From a virus, in the IMG/VR virus record IMGVR_UViG_3300047409_000506, positions 1-31,192 of that record: a stretch of 31,192 bases of DNA; one strand, written 5' to 3'. The notes below the pieces were generated by a model, which worked only from the letters and a program-made list of their open reading frames with translations, searched no databases and had not been told where the DNA came from. Position 1 is the first letter of the stretch. Every line of letters begins with the position of its first letter. Positions 22,772 to 28,703 of the stretch are shown here, piece by piece. The translations under genes were made by a program, and so were the position numbers.

Positions 22772-23532
22772 GCCGGACGCCGCCGATCTGTGACGCTAAG
22801 ACGGCCCTTAGCGTCACAGCGAAGGCTCGCCATGCGGCAGGCGCCCCGGCAGTAGCGAGCGGTCGATCGCCGACACGGGAACGGACGACGGCAGTGTTCG
22901 CACCTCGTCCACCGGGTGAACTCCGGCGGGGCGTCGAGGTCGAGCGCCCGGAGCACCTGCCCGGCGATGTGCCGGGTGTAGGCCGGCGGGATGGCCTCCC
23001 GCGCCTCGCGGCTGGTCATCCATGCACACTCCATCGCGTCGGCGTAGGAGCGCTCGCCCTTGTGCATGAACGGGAAGAGGTCGCCGTGTCGGCATCCGTC
23101 GGGCGGCGGGGTCAGCGGCACCGAGGACAGGAAGTGGCGGTGACGGCGGACGGTGATGCCGAACATCGAGCCGCAGAGCATGAGGTCGGGCTCGGGGATC
23201 GCCTCGGGGACGTTCTCCACCACCCACGGCGTCCCCCGGGCCTCCAGGGCCTCCAGCGTGAGCCCGAGGAGGTCCGGGTGGTCGTCGGGGTTGCCGCGCC
23301 ACCGGGTGACGTTGGCGTAGGCCTGGCACGGCGGCGAGGCATGGATGACGTCGAAGCGCTCCGGCCATTCGGGGACTTCGAGCTGTTCGAGGGCGTCGCC
23401 CTTGTGGAACTCGAAGGGGTAGTTGGGTTGCGGGTCGATGTCGTAGCCGATGACCTCGAAGCCGGCCATCGCGTAGCCCATGGCGGCGCCGCCGGCGCCG
23501 CAGAACAGGTCGAGCACCCGTGGCCTCGTCAT
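22768..23532 (-). CDS. DNA C5-cytosine methyltransferase with C-terminal zinc-finger-like tail
   Basis: The 254-residue enzyme has motif I DLFCGAGGAAMGY (8-20), motif IV ASPPCQAYA with catalytic C69, motif VI VVENVPEA (E106), motif VIII RRHRHFLSS and a motif X-like IPPAYTRHIAGQVLRAL. It transfers methyl groups from S-adenosylmethionine to cytosine C5. The target-recognition region is short. A C-terminal C211-C214...C228-C232 cluster (CEHCRRPFPC, YCRGAC) forms a probable zinc ribbon. No cognate restriction enzyme gene is adjacent, so protection from host restriction or regulation by methylation is likely. The start overlaps the upstream stop (ATGA). Confidence 0.9.
   Translation of the reverse strand: MTRPRVLDLFCGAGGAAMGYAMAGFEVIGYDIDPQPNYPFEFHKGDALEQLEVPEWPERFDVIHASPPCQAYANVTRWRGNPDDHPDLLGLTLEALEARGTPWVVENVPEAIPEPDLMLCGSMFGITVRRHRHFLSSVPLTPPPDGCRHGDLFPFMHKGERSYADAMECAWMTSREAREAIPPAYTRHIAGQVLRALDLDAPPEFTRWTRCEHCRRPFPCRRSTARYCRGACRMASLRCDAKGRLSVTDRRRPA
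22788..22819. promoter_or_regulatory. 13-bp perfect inverted repeat just before the integrase start
   Basis: ctgtgacgctaag (22788-22800) and its exact complement (22807-22819) flank a six-base spacer. It lies inside the last codons of the methyltransferase gene (residues 237-249), 17 bases ahead of the integrase ATG. As RNA it forms a strong hairpin close to the integrase ribosome binding region. As DNA it is a dyad whose half-site contains CGCTA, the same core repeated in the repressor control region. Operator, integrase/excisionase site or translational control element are the options. Confidence 0.6.
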
Positions 23533-23855
23533 CGTGCGCTGCTCTCGCGGCGCTGCGCGGCCATCCAGCGGCGGTGCTCGAGGTAGGCGGCGTGCTCGGG
23601 GTGTCGCGGGTCGGCGATGTCGCGGCGGTTGTGGCCGTGGACGGTGAGGGCGAGCCGGACGCCGGCGACCGGGTCGCGGACGTCGAGGCCGAGCGCGCGG
23701 AAGGCGTGGCGCAGGCCCTCGCAGGCGCTGTCGGGGCTCGCGTAGCCCCACTGCTCGAAGCGCATCCGGGCGAGCGCGCGGATCGACCAGCCGGCGGTGT
23801 GGGCGCGGTGGGCGGCGAGGACGTCGGGCATCGAGAGCTTGTAGTCGCGGGGCAT
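23529..23855 (-). CDS. Helix-turn-helix-like DNA-binding protein
   Basis: The 108-residue protein has SMPDVLAAHRAHTAGWSIRA with LARMRFEQWGYASPDSACEG (about 8-47), then HAFRALGLDVRDP. The WSIRALARM...GYASP segment has the spacing of an HTH as used in resolvase-like or sigma-like domains. The family occurs in actinophage early regions beside replication genes. It abuts the upstream gene (TGA then ATG), and its stop overlaps the methyltransferase start. The role, transcription control or recombination accessory, is open. Confidence 0.65.
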   Translation of the reverse strand: MPRDYKLSMPDVLAAHRAHTAGWSIRALARMRFEQWGYASPDSACEGLRHAFRALGLDVRDPVAGVRLALTVHGHNRRDIADPRHPEHAAYLEHRRWMAAQRRESSAR

Positions 23856-24110
23856 TCAGTGCTCGTGCAGCGCGTCGTCGAGCCGGGTGTCGAGCGCGTC
23901 GTGGCCACGCTGCGCGACGGCTCGCGACGCCCGGTCGACGGGCCGGCGGTTCCAGCCGAGCGTCTCACGGGCCCTGACGCCCCACACGCCGGAGTTCTGG
24001 TCGGCGATCCAGACGAGCGCCTTGCGCATCTCGGCGTAGTGCTCGGGGATGGTGCTGTAGCCGGCGTCGTTGGCGAAGCGCACGAGGGCGTCGAGCTCGG
24101 CCTGGTTCAT
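23856..24110 (-). CDS. Small early protein, function unknown
   Basis: The 84-residue product (MNQAELDALVRFANDAG, then EMRKALVWIADQ, ending DDALHEH) is helical and moderately charged, without Cys or a membrane segment. Its ATG overlaps the upstream stop by four bases (ATGA). No motif is recognised. Length and position suggest an accessory protein of the early operon. Confidence 0.62.
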   Translation of the reverse strand: MNQAELDALVRFANDAGYSTIPEHYAEMRKALVWIADQNSGVWGVRARETLGWNRRPVDRASRAVAQRGHDALDTRLDDALHEH

Positions 24111-24595
24111 TGGCCCTGCTTCCACTCGATGGCCTGGTCGTACTGGCCGGGCTCGAGGCGCCCGCACCCGTCGCAGCGCAGGACGCCCGCGGCGTCGATC
24201 GTGCACTGCGGCGAGCGCGGCACGCATTCGCAGACCTCCTCGCCCATCGCCACCCAGTCGAGCACGGCCTCGTAGGCGGTCGGCGTGTTGTCGGGCCTCG
24301 AGGTGATCCCGGCTGGCGGCCGCTGTTGCGCCGCGGCGACGGGCGGGTGGATGCGCTGGAAGATCTCGACGGGGCTCGGCCGCCACTGCGACGCGGTGGC
24401 GGGGAACGCGCGGATGGCGGTCACGACCTCGTCGACGTCCTCGTCGCCGAGCAGCGAGCAGTACGGGGCGAGCGTGTTGCCGGTCAGCTTCTTGGGCCAG
24501 TAGCGCAGGGCGTCGAGGATCGGGCGCCAGCCGAGCTGCTCCATGCGGGCCTCGTCACCGCGGTCGCAGGCCTCGAGCAGTTCTACGGATCTCAT
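24107..24595 (-). CDS. Early protein with C-terminal zinc ribbon, possibly replication-linked
   Basis: The 162-residue product has an N-terminal helical part (SVELLEACDRGDEARMEQLG), a middle with GDEDVDEVVTAIRAFPATA and WRPSPVEIFQRIHPP, and C-terminal cysteines C-E-C (CECVPRSPQC) and CDGCG. The AIRAFP...W.PSP segment resembles helicase-loader or replisome organiser partners found after initiator genes in actinophages, but only weakly. It follows the winged-helix initiator-like gene with one tiny gene between. I treat helicase loading as a hypothesis. Confidence 0.6.
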   Translation of the reverse strand: MRSVELLEACDRGDEARMEQLGWRPILDALRYWPKKLTGNTLAPYCSLLGDEDVDEVVTAIRAFPATASQWRPSPVEIFQRIHPPVAAAQQRPPAGITSRPDNTPTAYEAVLDWVAMGEEVCECVPRSPQCTIDAAGVLRCDGCGRLEPGQYDQAIEWKQGQ

Positions 24596-24687
24596 CCGAT
24601 GCCGTCGCCGCTCGGGCCGCCTTGTGCGCGCGCGCCCGCGGGGGCGCGACGGCGGCGACGGCGGTAGAAAGCCTGTAGGGCAACCAT
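24592..24687 (-). CDS. Possible tiny Arg-rich peptide gene (31 codons)
   Basis: An ORF from the ATG at 24687 encodes MVALQAFYRRRRRRAPAGAR and a Gly-rich end. Its TGA overlaps the ATG of the next gene (ATGA), the junction type used all over this genome, and AAGAG lies before the start. It fills the gap between two firm genes. It could be a leader peptide that couples translation rather than a functional protein. Confidence 0.4.
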   Translation of the reverse strand: MVALQAFYRRRRRRAPAGARAQGGPSGDGIG

Positions 24688-24698
24688 GGTTAGGGCTC

Positions 24699-25100
24699 TT
24701 ATGTTTGGGTTGGGTTGGGGGGCTCGAACTTCTCGCGCACTTCGCTTGAAGTTCGGCCGTTGTTCGAGCGAATGCGGCCCATACGGTCACGCGCCGACGC
24801 GCGCTCGTTCTCCACCTGTGTGCGGGACTTCTGGTACTTCGCGTAGTCGTGGATGAGCCAGCCGCCATCGACGATTTCCCAGAGGCCGTTATGGACCAGG
24901 TGACGAGCATCCGCCGGCGAGCCTTCGACCAGCTTCAACGCTTTTTTCGGCACGAATCCGTCCGTCAGGTGCCGGTTGGAGTAGGCCAGCGCGGCCACCC
25001 ACACCCACCGCGTGCCCTTCGACACCCGGATCAGTTTCGGGTGGTCGTAGACGTTGTCCTCGAGGCGGACCCAGCCCACGTCACTCACCCGCGGGGTCAT
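24699..25100 (-). CDS. Replication initiation-like winged-helix protein
   Basis: The 133-residue protein shows the layout of phage replisome organiser N-termini: VGWVRLEDNVYDHPKLIRVS, a helix with WVWVAALAYSNRHLTDGFVP, KALKLVEG, then ARHLVHNGLWEIVDGGWLIH and DYAKYQKSR. The HP...W...L.Y......DG.IP.....LV..GLWE...GG..IHDY order is characteristic. The C-terminal extension is basic and polar (RDRMGRIRSNNGRTSSE). It is likely to bind the origin, possibly inside or beside this gene, and to recruit host helicase. The start may be ATG 25100 or GTG 25088; both overlap the RecT stop. Confidence 0.72.
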   Translation of the reverse strand: MTPRVSDVGWVRLEDNVYDHPKLIRVSKGTRWVWVAALAYSNRHLTDGFVPKKALKLVEGSPADARHLVHNGLWEIVDGGWLIHDYAKYQKSRTQVENERASARDRMGRIRSNNGRTSSEVREKFEPPNPTQT

Positions 25101-25974
25101 GAACCGGAGGCTCGACGCCGGCCTGCAGGAACGCGATCAACTCGGACGCCTTCTCCTTGCTCAGCGTGTCCACCCAGCCGGCGACGAGCGCGGTGTCGCG
25201 CAGGCCCATGTGGTCGAGCTCGGCGCGCAGGATGTTCGAGGTCATGCCCCGCTGCATCGCCTCGCCGAGCAGCCGTTTGACCTCGGTGCTCTGAGCCTCG
25301 GTGATGGCGTACATGTGCACCACCGGCACGGCTTCTTCCGCGGCGTCCGGCAGCGTCGTCGGCATCGGGGTCGCAGGGGTGTCCTCCACCGTCTCTGGGG
25401 CACGTTCCTGCCCTCCCTGGGGTGACGGGTCAACCTGCGCCTCGGGCGGCTCAGAAGGCTCTAGGACCACCTCGCCGTCGACGAGCTCATCCGGGGTGTA
25501 GACGGCACCGACGAAGACCTCGGGGCAGTGCACCCGGGCGCCGTTGGTCATCGCCCGGGCGAACAGCATGTTGCGCGGGAACTTCTGATAGTTCGGGCCG
25601 GCCAGGCCCGCGCGCTTGGCGTCCTCGAGCGTGAACACCGAGGACGGGGTCAGCGGCCGCCGGTTGCGGGTGAAGACGATCTCGCACGCCTCGTTGTCCC
25701 AGCGCTCGACGCGGTAGTCGTAGACGCCGGAGCGCCGGACCATCGCGGCGACCATGCCGGCCGACAGGCTGACCTCGCCCTTGATGATGTCGATGCCGCG
25801 CATCGAGGCGATCGGCCCGATCCCGAGCTCGGCGCCGGCCATGATCTTGACCGCCGCCTGGGCGGCCTCGCGGGCGTCGGAGAAGTACGCCGAGGAGGCG
25901 ACGAGGGCGCCGAGCTGCTGCAGGTCGGCGGCGTGCGGCAGCGGGTAGCGGACCGTCAGGTCGGAGCCGGTCAT
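25081..25974 (-). CDS. RecT-like single-strand annealing protein
   Basis: The 297-residue protein begins LPHAADLQQLGALVASSAYF and contains KIMAGAELGIGPIASMRGI, DIIKGEVSLSAGMVAAMVRR, a beta region (CEIVFTRNRRPLTP), FTLEDAKRAGLAG, FPRNMLFARAMTNGARVHC and FVGAVYTPDEL. This order, G.GP..am..I.vi.G...lsa, then dA..AGL, P..ML..RA and G.vYT.eE, is that of actinophage RecT family proteins. It promotes annealing of single-stranded DNA. Residues 180-225 are a Pro/Glu-rich linker, followed by a helical C-terminal domain. No exonuclease partner is seen nearby. The start is taken at 25974 because it overlaps the upstream stop (ATGA). Confidence 0.85.
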   Translation of the reverse strand: MTGSDLTVRYPLPHAADLQQLGALVASSAYFSDAREAAQAAVKIMAGAELGIGPIASMRGIDIIKGEVSLSAGMVAAMVRRSGVYDYRVERWDNEACEIVFTRNRRPLTPSSVFTLEDAKRAGLAGPNYQKFPRNMLFARAMTNGARVHCPEVFVGAVYTPDELVDGEVVLEPSEPPEAQVDPSPQGGQERAPETVEDTPATPMPTTLPDAAEEAVPVVHMYAITEAQSTEVKRLLGEAMQRGMTSNILRAELDHMGLRDTALVAGWVDTLSKEKASELIAFLQAGVEPPVHDPAGE

Positions 25975-26120
25975 GCTTCCTCCACGACCCGGATCGGCGG
26001 GCCCCAGACGTCGCCGGAGTCCTCGCGGAAGCAGACCTCGACGAGGCCGCTCTCCCAGAAGCGCACGAGCACGGTGCGGGCCTCGTTGACCCACAGCCGG
26101 TAGGGCATCGCGTCGATCAC
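25971..26120 (-). CDS. Small early protein (49 residues), function unknown
   Basis: The product starts at a GTG overlapping the upstream stop (GTGA at 26117-26120) and ends with an ATGA overlap into the RecT gene. It reads MIDAMPYRLWVNEARTVLVR and then WESGLVEVCFREDSGDVWGP, a small all-beta pattern. Coupling on both sides makes it very likely real. No family recognised. Confidence 0.68.
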   Translation of the reverse strand: MIDAMPYRLWVNEARTVLVRFWESGLVEVCFREDSGDVWGPPIRVVEEA

Positions 26121-26446
26121 CGGCACGCCCATTCGCCGCCCCGGCCCACGTGATGCATCCAGGCGGCGGCCAGGGCGTTCCAGCGGGCCGACCAGATCGA
26201 CCGGCGGGCATACGGCGTCGTCCGCCAGGTCGACGGGATGAACTGGAAGAGACCGGAGCTACCGCTCGAGGCGTTATAGGCCCCGGGGTTCATCCGGCTC
26301 TCGCACCAGGCCTTGCGCCTGAGCATCGCCTCCGAGACGTTCCAGCGGATCGCGGCCCGGTGGATGCACTGCTGCACCGAGCACGGGCCCTGCGCCCGCT
26401 CGGGGCTCGGGGCGATCAGGACGGCGACCGTCATCAGCAGGGTCAC
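26117..26446 (-). CDS. Secreted SLT/lysozyme-like protein in the early operon
   Basis: With a GTG start overlapping the upstream stop (GTGA, 26443-26446) the product is 109 residues. Residues 1-20 form a short hydrophobic signal-like segment (LLMTVAVLIAPSPERAQ). The rest is a minimal transglycosylase SLT/Rpf-like domain: MLRRKAWCESRMNPGAYN with E49 as candidate catalytic acid, SSGLFQFIPSTW and WNALAAAWMHHVG. Four Cys (C22, C27, C48, C108) could form disulfides outside the cell. Peptidoglycan enzymes are usually late genes; here it lies between a membrane protein and recombination genes, unlike the usual order. Wall remodelling in the lysogen or exclusion of other phages are hypotheses. Confidence 0.75.
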   Translation of the reverse strand: MTLLMTVAVLIAPSPERAQGPCSVQQCIHRAAIRWNVSEAMLRRKAWCESRMNPGAYNASSGSSGLFQFIPSTWRTTPYARRSIWSARWNALAAAWMHHVGRGGEWACR

Positions 26447-26640
26447 GGGTGCTCCTCCTCGTGGTAGACGGGCCACAGCCACTCGGGCGCCCCGGCGTGG
26501 CCGTTACGGGCGGCGAGCAGCGCTCGCAGCCGGTCGAGCTCGGCCTCCTGGCGGCGGCGCTCGCGGCGCTCCAGGGCGGCGAGCGCGATGGCGAAGAACG
26601 CCAGCAGCAGCGGGACGACGGTCAGGCCATCGACGGTCAT
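26443..26640 (-). CDS. Small membrane protein with charged helical tail
   Basis: The 65-residue product has one membrane segment (about 6-23; LTVVPLLLAFFAIALAAL) followed by a charged helix (ERRERRRQEAELDRLRAL) and a short tail. The positive-inside rule places the charged helix in the cytoplasm. Its ATG overlaps the upstream stop (ATGA) and its stop overlaps the secreted SLT-like gene, so the two envelope proteins are probably made together. Family not recognised. Confidence 0.65.
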   Translation of the reverse strand: MTVDGLTVVPLLLAFFAIALAALERRERRRQEAELDRLRALLAARNGHAGAPEWLWPVYHEEEHP

Positions 26641-27671
26641 GCCGACTCGGCGACCTGCCCGTCGATTACCTCGAGCGCCGGGCGCCGCGAGGTCGCGCCA
26701 CCGAGCACCGTGTCCCAGCGCAGCGCCTCCTCGACGAGGCTCTCGACGATGCCGGCGAGCTGCTGCACGAACCGGTCGTCTGCGGGCAGGGCGGCGAGGT
26801 CGTCGTCGGTGATGCCGCGCAGGGCGATCACCCAGGCGTCGAGCTCGCTGACCATCTTCGGCACGAAGGCGGGCAGCGGCAGCGCCTGCGAGTTGCGGTG
26901 GTACTCGTTGCGCTCGCGTGCCTTACGCCGGCGGACGGCCTCCTTCTCATGCACGGCGTTGGTGACACGGCGGGCACCGAGGGAGCGATCGCGCGCGAGC
27001 GCCTCGGCGACGTCGCGGTCCTCGAGCTCCTTGGCCAGCCGGGCGGCCTTGGCCTCGGCGTCCTTGCGCCGGCGCTCATCGCGCCTGCGCTCGGCCTCCT
27101 CGTGCTCGCGCTCGAGTTGCCGCCGGCGGGCCTCGGCCTTGCGGGCCTGCTCCTCAGCCCGCGCGCGGGCCTGCTCGTCGAGGGCGGCCTGCGCGCGCGC
27201 GTGCGCCTTACGCTCGGTCTCCTCGGCGCGACGGCGCTGATCGGCCTGGCGCTTGCGCTCGGCGGCCTCCTGCTGCTCGCGAATCTCGCGACGTACCTGC
27301 TCCACGAATCGCCAGGAGACCGGCTTGCCGCCGTTGCGACGAATCGCCTCCTCGAGCATCTCCGGCGAGCCTGCTCGTTCGTAGGCGGCGAATGAGCAGG
27401 GCCTCGTCCTGGACGAAGGCCCGAAAGCATGCGCCGTACGACGCATGTGCACGATGGTCATCGGAGCCCATTCGGAATGCCCATGCTCGGCGAGAAAGCG
27501 GCTCATCTTGTCCGCGGCGCCGTTGTTGTTCACACCGGGTAGAGGCGCACCTAGCTCACGCAGGATCGCGTCGGCGATCTTCCACTTGCTCGTGCCCTCG
27601 TGCTCCTCGATTGCCGCCAGCGTGATCGGGAACTCGGGGGCGGCCGAAACCGCCCCCGTTCCCTTGCTCAC
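26637..27671 (-). CDS. Early protein with very long charged helix, function unknown
   Basis: The 344-residue protein has a compact N-terminal domain (about 14-110; IAEEHEG-type charge pattern, then KIADAILRELGAPLPGVNNN and APMTIVHMRRTAHAFG), a central stretch (about 125-265) of almost only Arg, Glu, Ala, Gln and Lys that should form a single charged helix or coiled coil, and a C-terminal helical domain (LPAFVPKMVSELDAWVIALR). The N-terminal part could be an HTH-type DNA-binding domain; this is not certain. It starts at a GTG overlapping the upstream stop (GTGA). A 9-bp hairpin (27635-27658) lies over codons 5-12, and the N-terminal coding part is less GC-rich than the rest, hinting at mosaic origin. 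Confidence 0.7.
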   Translation of the reverse strand: MSKGTGAVSAAPEFPITLAAIEEHEGTSKWKIADAILRELGAPLPGVNNNGAADKMSRFLAEHGHSEWAPMTIVHMRRTAHAFGPSSRTRPCSFAAYERAGSPEMLEEAIRRNGGKPVSWRFVEQVRREIREQQEAAERKRQADQRRRAEETERKAHARAQAALDEQARARAEEQARKAEARRRQLEREHEEAERRRDERRRKDAEAKAARLAKELEDRDVAEALARDRSLGARRVTNAVHEKEAVRRRKARERNEYHRNSQALPLPAFVPKMVSELDAWVIALRGITDDDLAALPADDRFVQQLAGIVESLVEEALRWDTVLGGATSRRPALEVIDGQVAESA

Positions 27672-28270
27672 GACTCGTCCTCGGGCGAGTCGGTGGACTC
27701 GCCGTTGTCGCCGGCGATGAGCAGCAGCTGCTCGATCTCGCCGGTGGTGCGGGACAGCATCCGCTGGTGGCGCTCGGCGAGCTCGGGCACGCGGCGCCCG
27801 GACAGGTCGAACGACGCGCGGGTGGTCTGCCCCTTGCGGATCAGCTCGGCCGCCTTGATGGCGTCGTGGTAGCGCTCGATGACGTCGGCGCTGCCGCTGA
27901 CGACTCGGCCACGGCCCTTCCTGATGTGCTCGACGCCGTTCTCGTCAGTGCGGCGGATCGTCGTCTTGCACAGGACGACGCCGTCCTCGAGGTAGTTCTG
28001 CACGGCGCCGTTCGCGCTGATGGCGAGCAGCTGGCCGGCGAACAGGTTGAGCTCGTGGACGACGAGCGGGTCCTCGCCGCCGTCGCCGAGGACCTCCTCA
28101 CGCCATTCGGCGACCGCCTTGGACTCGTCCTCGATACGGTCGAGGTCGTCGCAGCGGCCCGCCTTGAGGGTGGTGCCGAAGCGCGCGACGATCTCCTCGC
28201 GGTCGACGCGGCCGTCGCGAACGAGACCGCGCCCGTCGAGGTACTGCAGGGTTGCCTGATTCCAGGCCAT
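27668..28270 (-). CDS. Early protein of unknown function (200 residues)
   Basis: The ATG at 28270 follows a strong GGAGA ribosome binding site at six bases spacing; a longer open frame upstream crosses a terminator-like hairpin and is rejected. The protein starts MAWNQATLQYLDGRGLV and contains LVVHELNLFAGQLLAISANG, an SGSADVIERYHDAIKAAELI helix, then RASFDLSGRRVPELAERHQR and ends acidic. It is soluble and mostly helical. It is the second gene of the early operon, after the Cro-like gene. I do not recognise the family. Confidence 0.72.
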   Translation of the reverse strand: MAWNQATLQYLDGRGLVRDGRVDREEIVARFGTTLKAGRCDDLDRIEDESKAVAEWREEVLGDGGEDPLVVHELNLFAGQLLAISANGAVQNYLEDGVVLCKTTIRRTDENGVEHIRKGRGRVVSGSADVIERYHDAIKAAELIRKGQTTRASFDLSGRRVPELAERHQRMLSRTTGEIEQLLLIAGDNGESTDSPEDES

Positions 28271-28329
28271 TACTGTTCTCCAGTGCCGACCCGTTGACTC
28301 ATCAGGCGTACGCGGTCGGCTTGTACGCG

Positions 28330-28358
28330 ACGGGCGGCCGTTCCAAGCGACCGCCCGT
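28330..28358. terminator. Terminator-like hairpin between the Cro-like gene and the early operon
   Basis: acgggcggccg (28330-28340) pairs with cgaccgcccgt (28348-28358) over 11 positions with one mismatch (plus) or G-U pair (minus), loop ttccaag. On the plus strand it is followed by TTTCGTTTCCC, a fair intrinsic terminator. On the minus strand it would act as an attenuator after the first early gene. It lies in the 116-bp gap 28271-28386, which otherwise holds only the ribosome binding site of the next gene. Confidence 0.55.
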
Positions 28359-28386
28359 TTCGTTTCCCTAGGTCGCGGTGCCACGC

Positions 28387-28653
28387 TCACGCGACGGCCT
28401 CGATCGACTCGTCGCCGTTGGGATCGCGCTCGGTGAAGAACCACGCGAGATCGCGCCCGAGGACATCCGCGAGCGCGACGAGATTCCCCATCGACGGCTG
28501 ATAGACGCCGCGCTCCCAGTTGGAGACGGCCATCGCGTCGACGTCGAGGCGGACGCTGAGGTCCCGCTGCGTCATGCCTGCGGCCCGCCGGCTCGCCCGG
28601 ATGTTGAGTCCGACGATCCGGGCGAGTCCGCTACTTGCATCGCTACCGGTCAT
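28387..28653 (-). CDS. Cro-like HTH regulator (XRE family)
   Basis: The 88-residue protein is a single XRE-type HTH domain: LNIRASRRAAGMTQRDLSVR, then LDVDAMAVSNWERGVYQPSM and LVALADVLGRDLAWFFTERD. It has no oligomerisation or cleavage domain, so it is the size of a Cro protein. It is the first gene of the minus-strand early operon and diverges from a larger XRE protein. Its ATG lies only about three bases after the predicted transcription start, so the message is probably leaderless. Acting as Cro against the 28704-29141 repressor is the natural reading; the reverse assignment is possible. Confidence 0.85.
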   Translation of the reverse strand: MTGSDASSGLARIVGLNIRASRRAAGMTQRDLSVRLDVDAMAVSNWERGVYQPSMGNLVALADVLGRDLAWFFTERDPNGDESIEAVA

Positions 28654-28698
28654 GCCGCTACTTTTATACCAGCATGGCCGCTAGTGTCAAGGTCGCTA
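28629..28698. promoter_or_regulatory. Operator-like cluster of five CGCTA direct repeats
   Basis: CGCTA occurs at 28629, 28641, 28656, 28679 and 28694, all on the plus strand, within 70 bp covering the early promoter and both divergent starts. Three copies share the longer form CCGCTA. Spacings are 12, 15, 23 and 15 bases. Two XRE proteins flank the cluster, so these are probable binding sites. The same core lies in the inverted repeat before the integrase gene (22788-22819). Confidence 0.55.
28663..28690 (-). promoter_or_regulatory. Near-consensus early promoter, probably leaderless
   Basis: The minus strand has a perfect -35 TTGACA (28685-28690), a 16-bp spacer and -10 TATAAA (28663-28668). 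Transcription should begin near 28656, three bases before the Cro-like ATG (28653). It is the best sigma-70-type promoter in the window and the only obvious one for the early genes. CGCTA repeats overlap its spacer, its upstream edge and its start, so repressor control is expected. Confidence 0.8.
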
Positions 28699-28703
28699 AT
28701 GGA

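Noticed and set aside
24107-24910. Frame extending the 162-residue early protein upstream to 24910
   Set aside because: The added part is Ser/Arg/Pro-rich shadow sequence over the initiator-like gene, and the ATG at 24595 sits in an ATGA junction.
27635-27658. Hairpin as an intrinsic terminator before the 344-residue gene
   Set aside because: It lies within codons 5-12 of a gene whose GTG start is fixed by a GTGA overlap, and no T-run follows. It may affect translation but is not called a terminator.
27668-28444. Longer version of the 200-residue early protein starting upstream of 28270
   Set aside because: It would run through the hairpin at 28330-28358 and into the Cro-like gene. The ATG at 28270 has a strong GGAGA site.
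28635-28703. Upstream starts (TTG 28635, ATG 28674) for the putative repressor
   Set aside because: They would put codons across the operator repeats and promoter. 28704 is preferred, although 28674 cannot be excluded.
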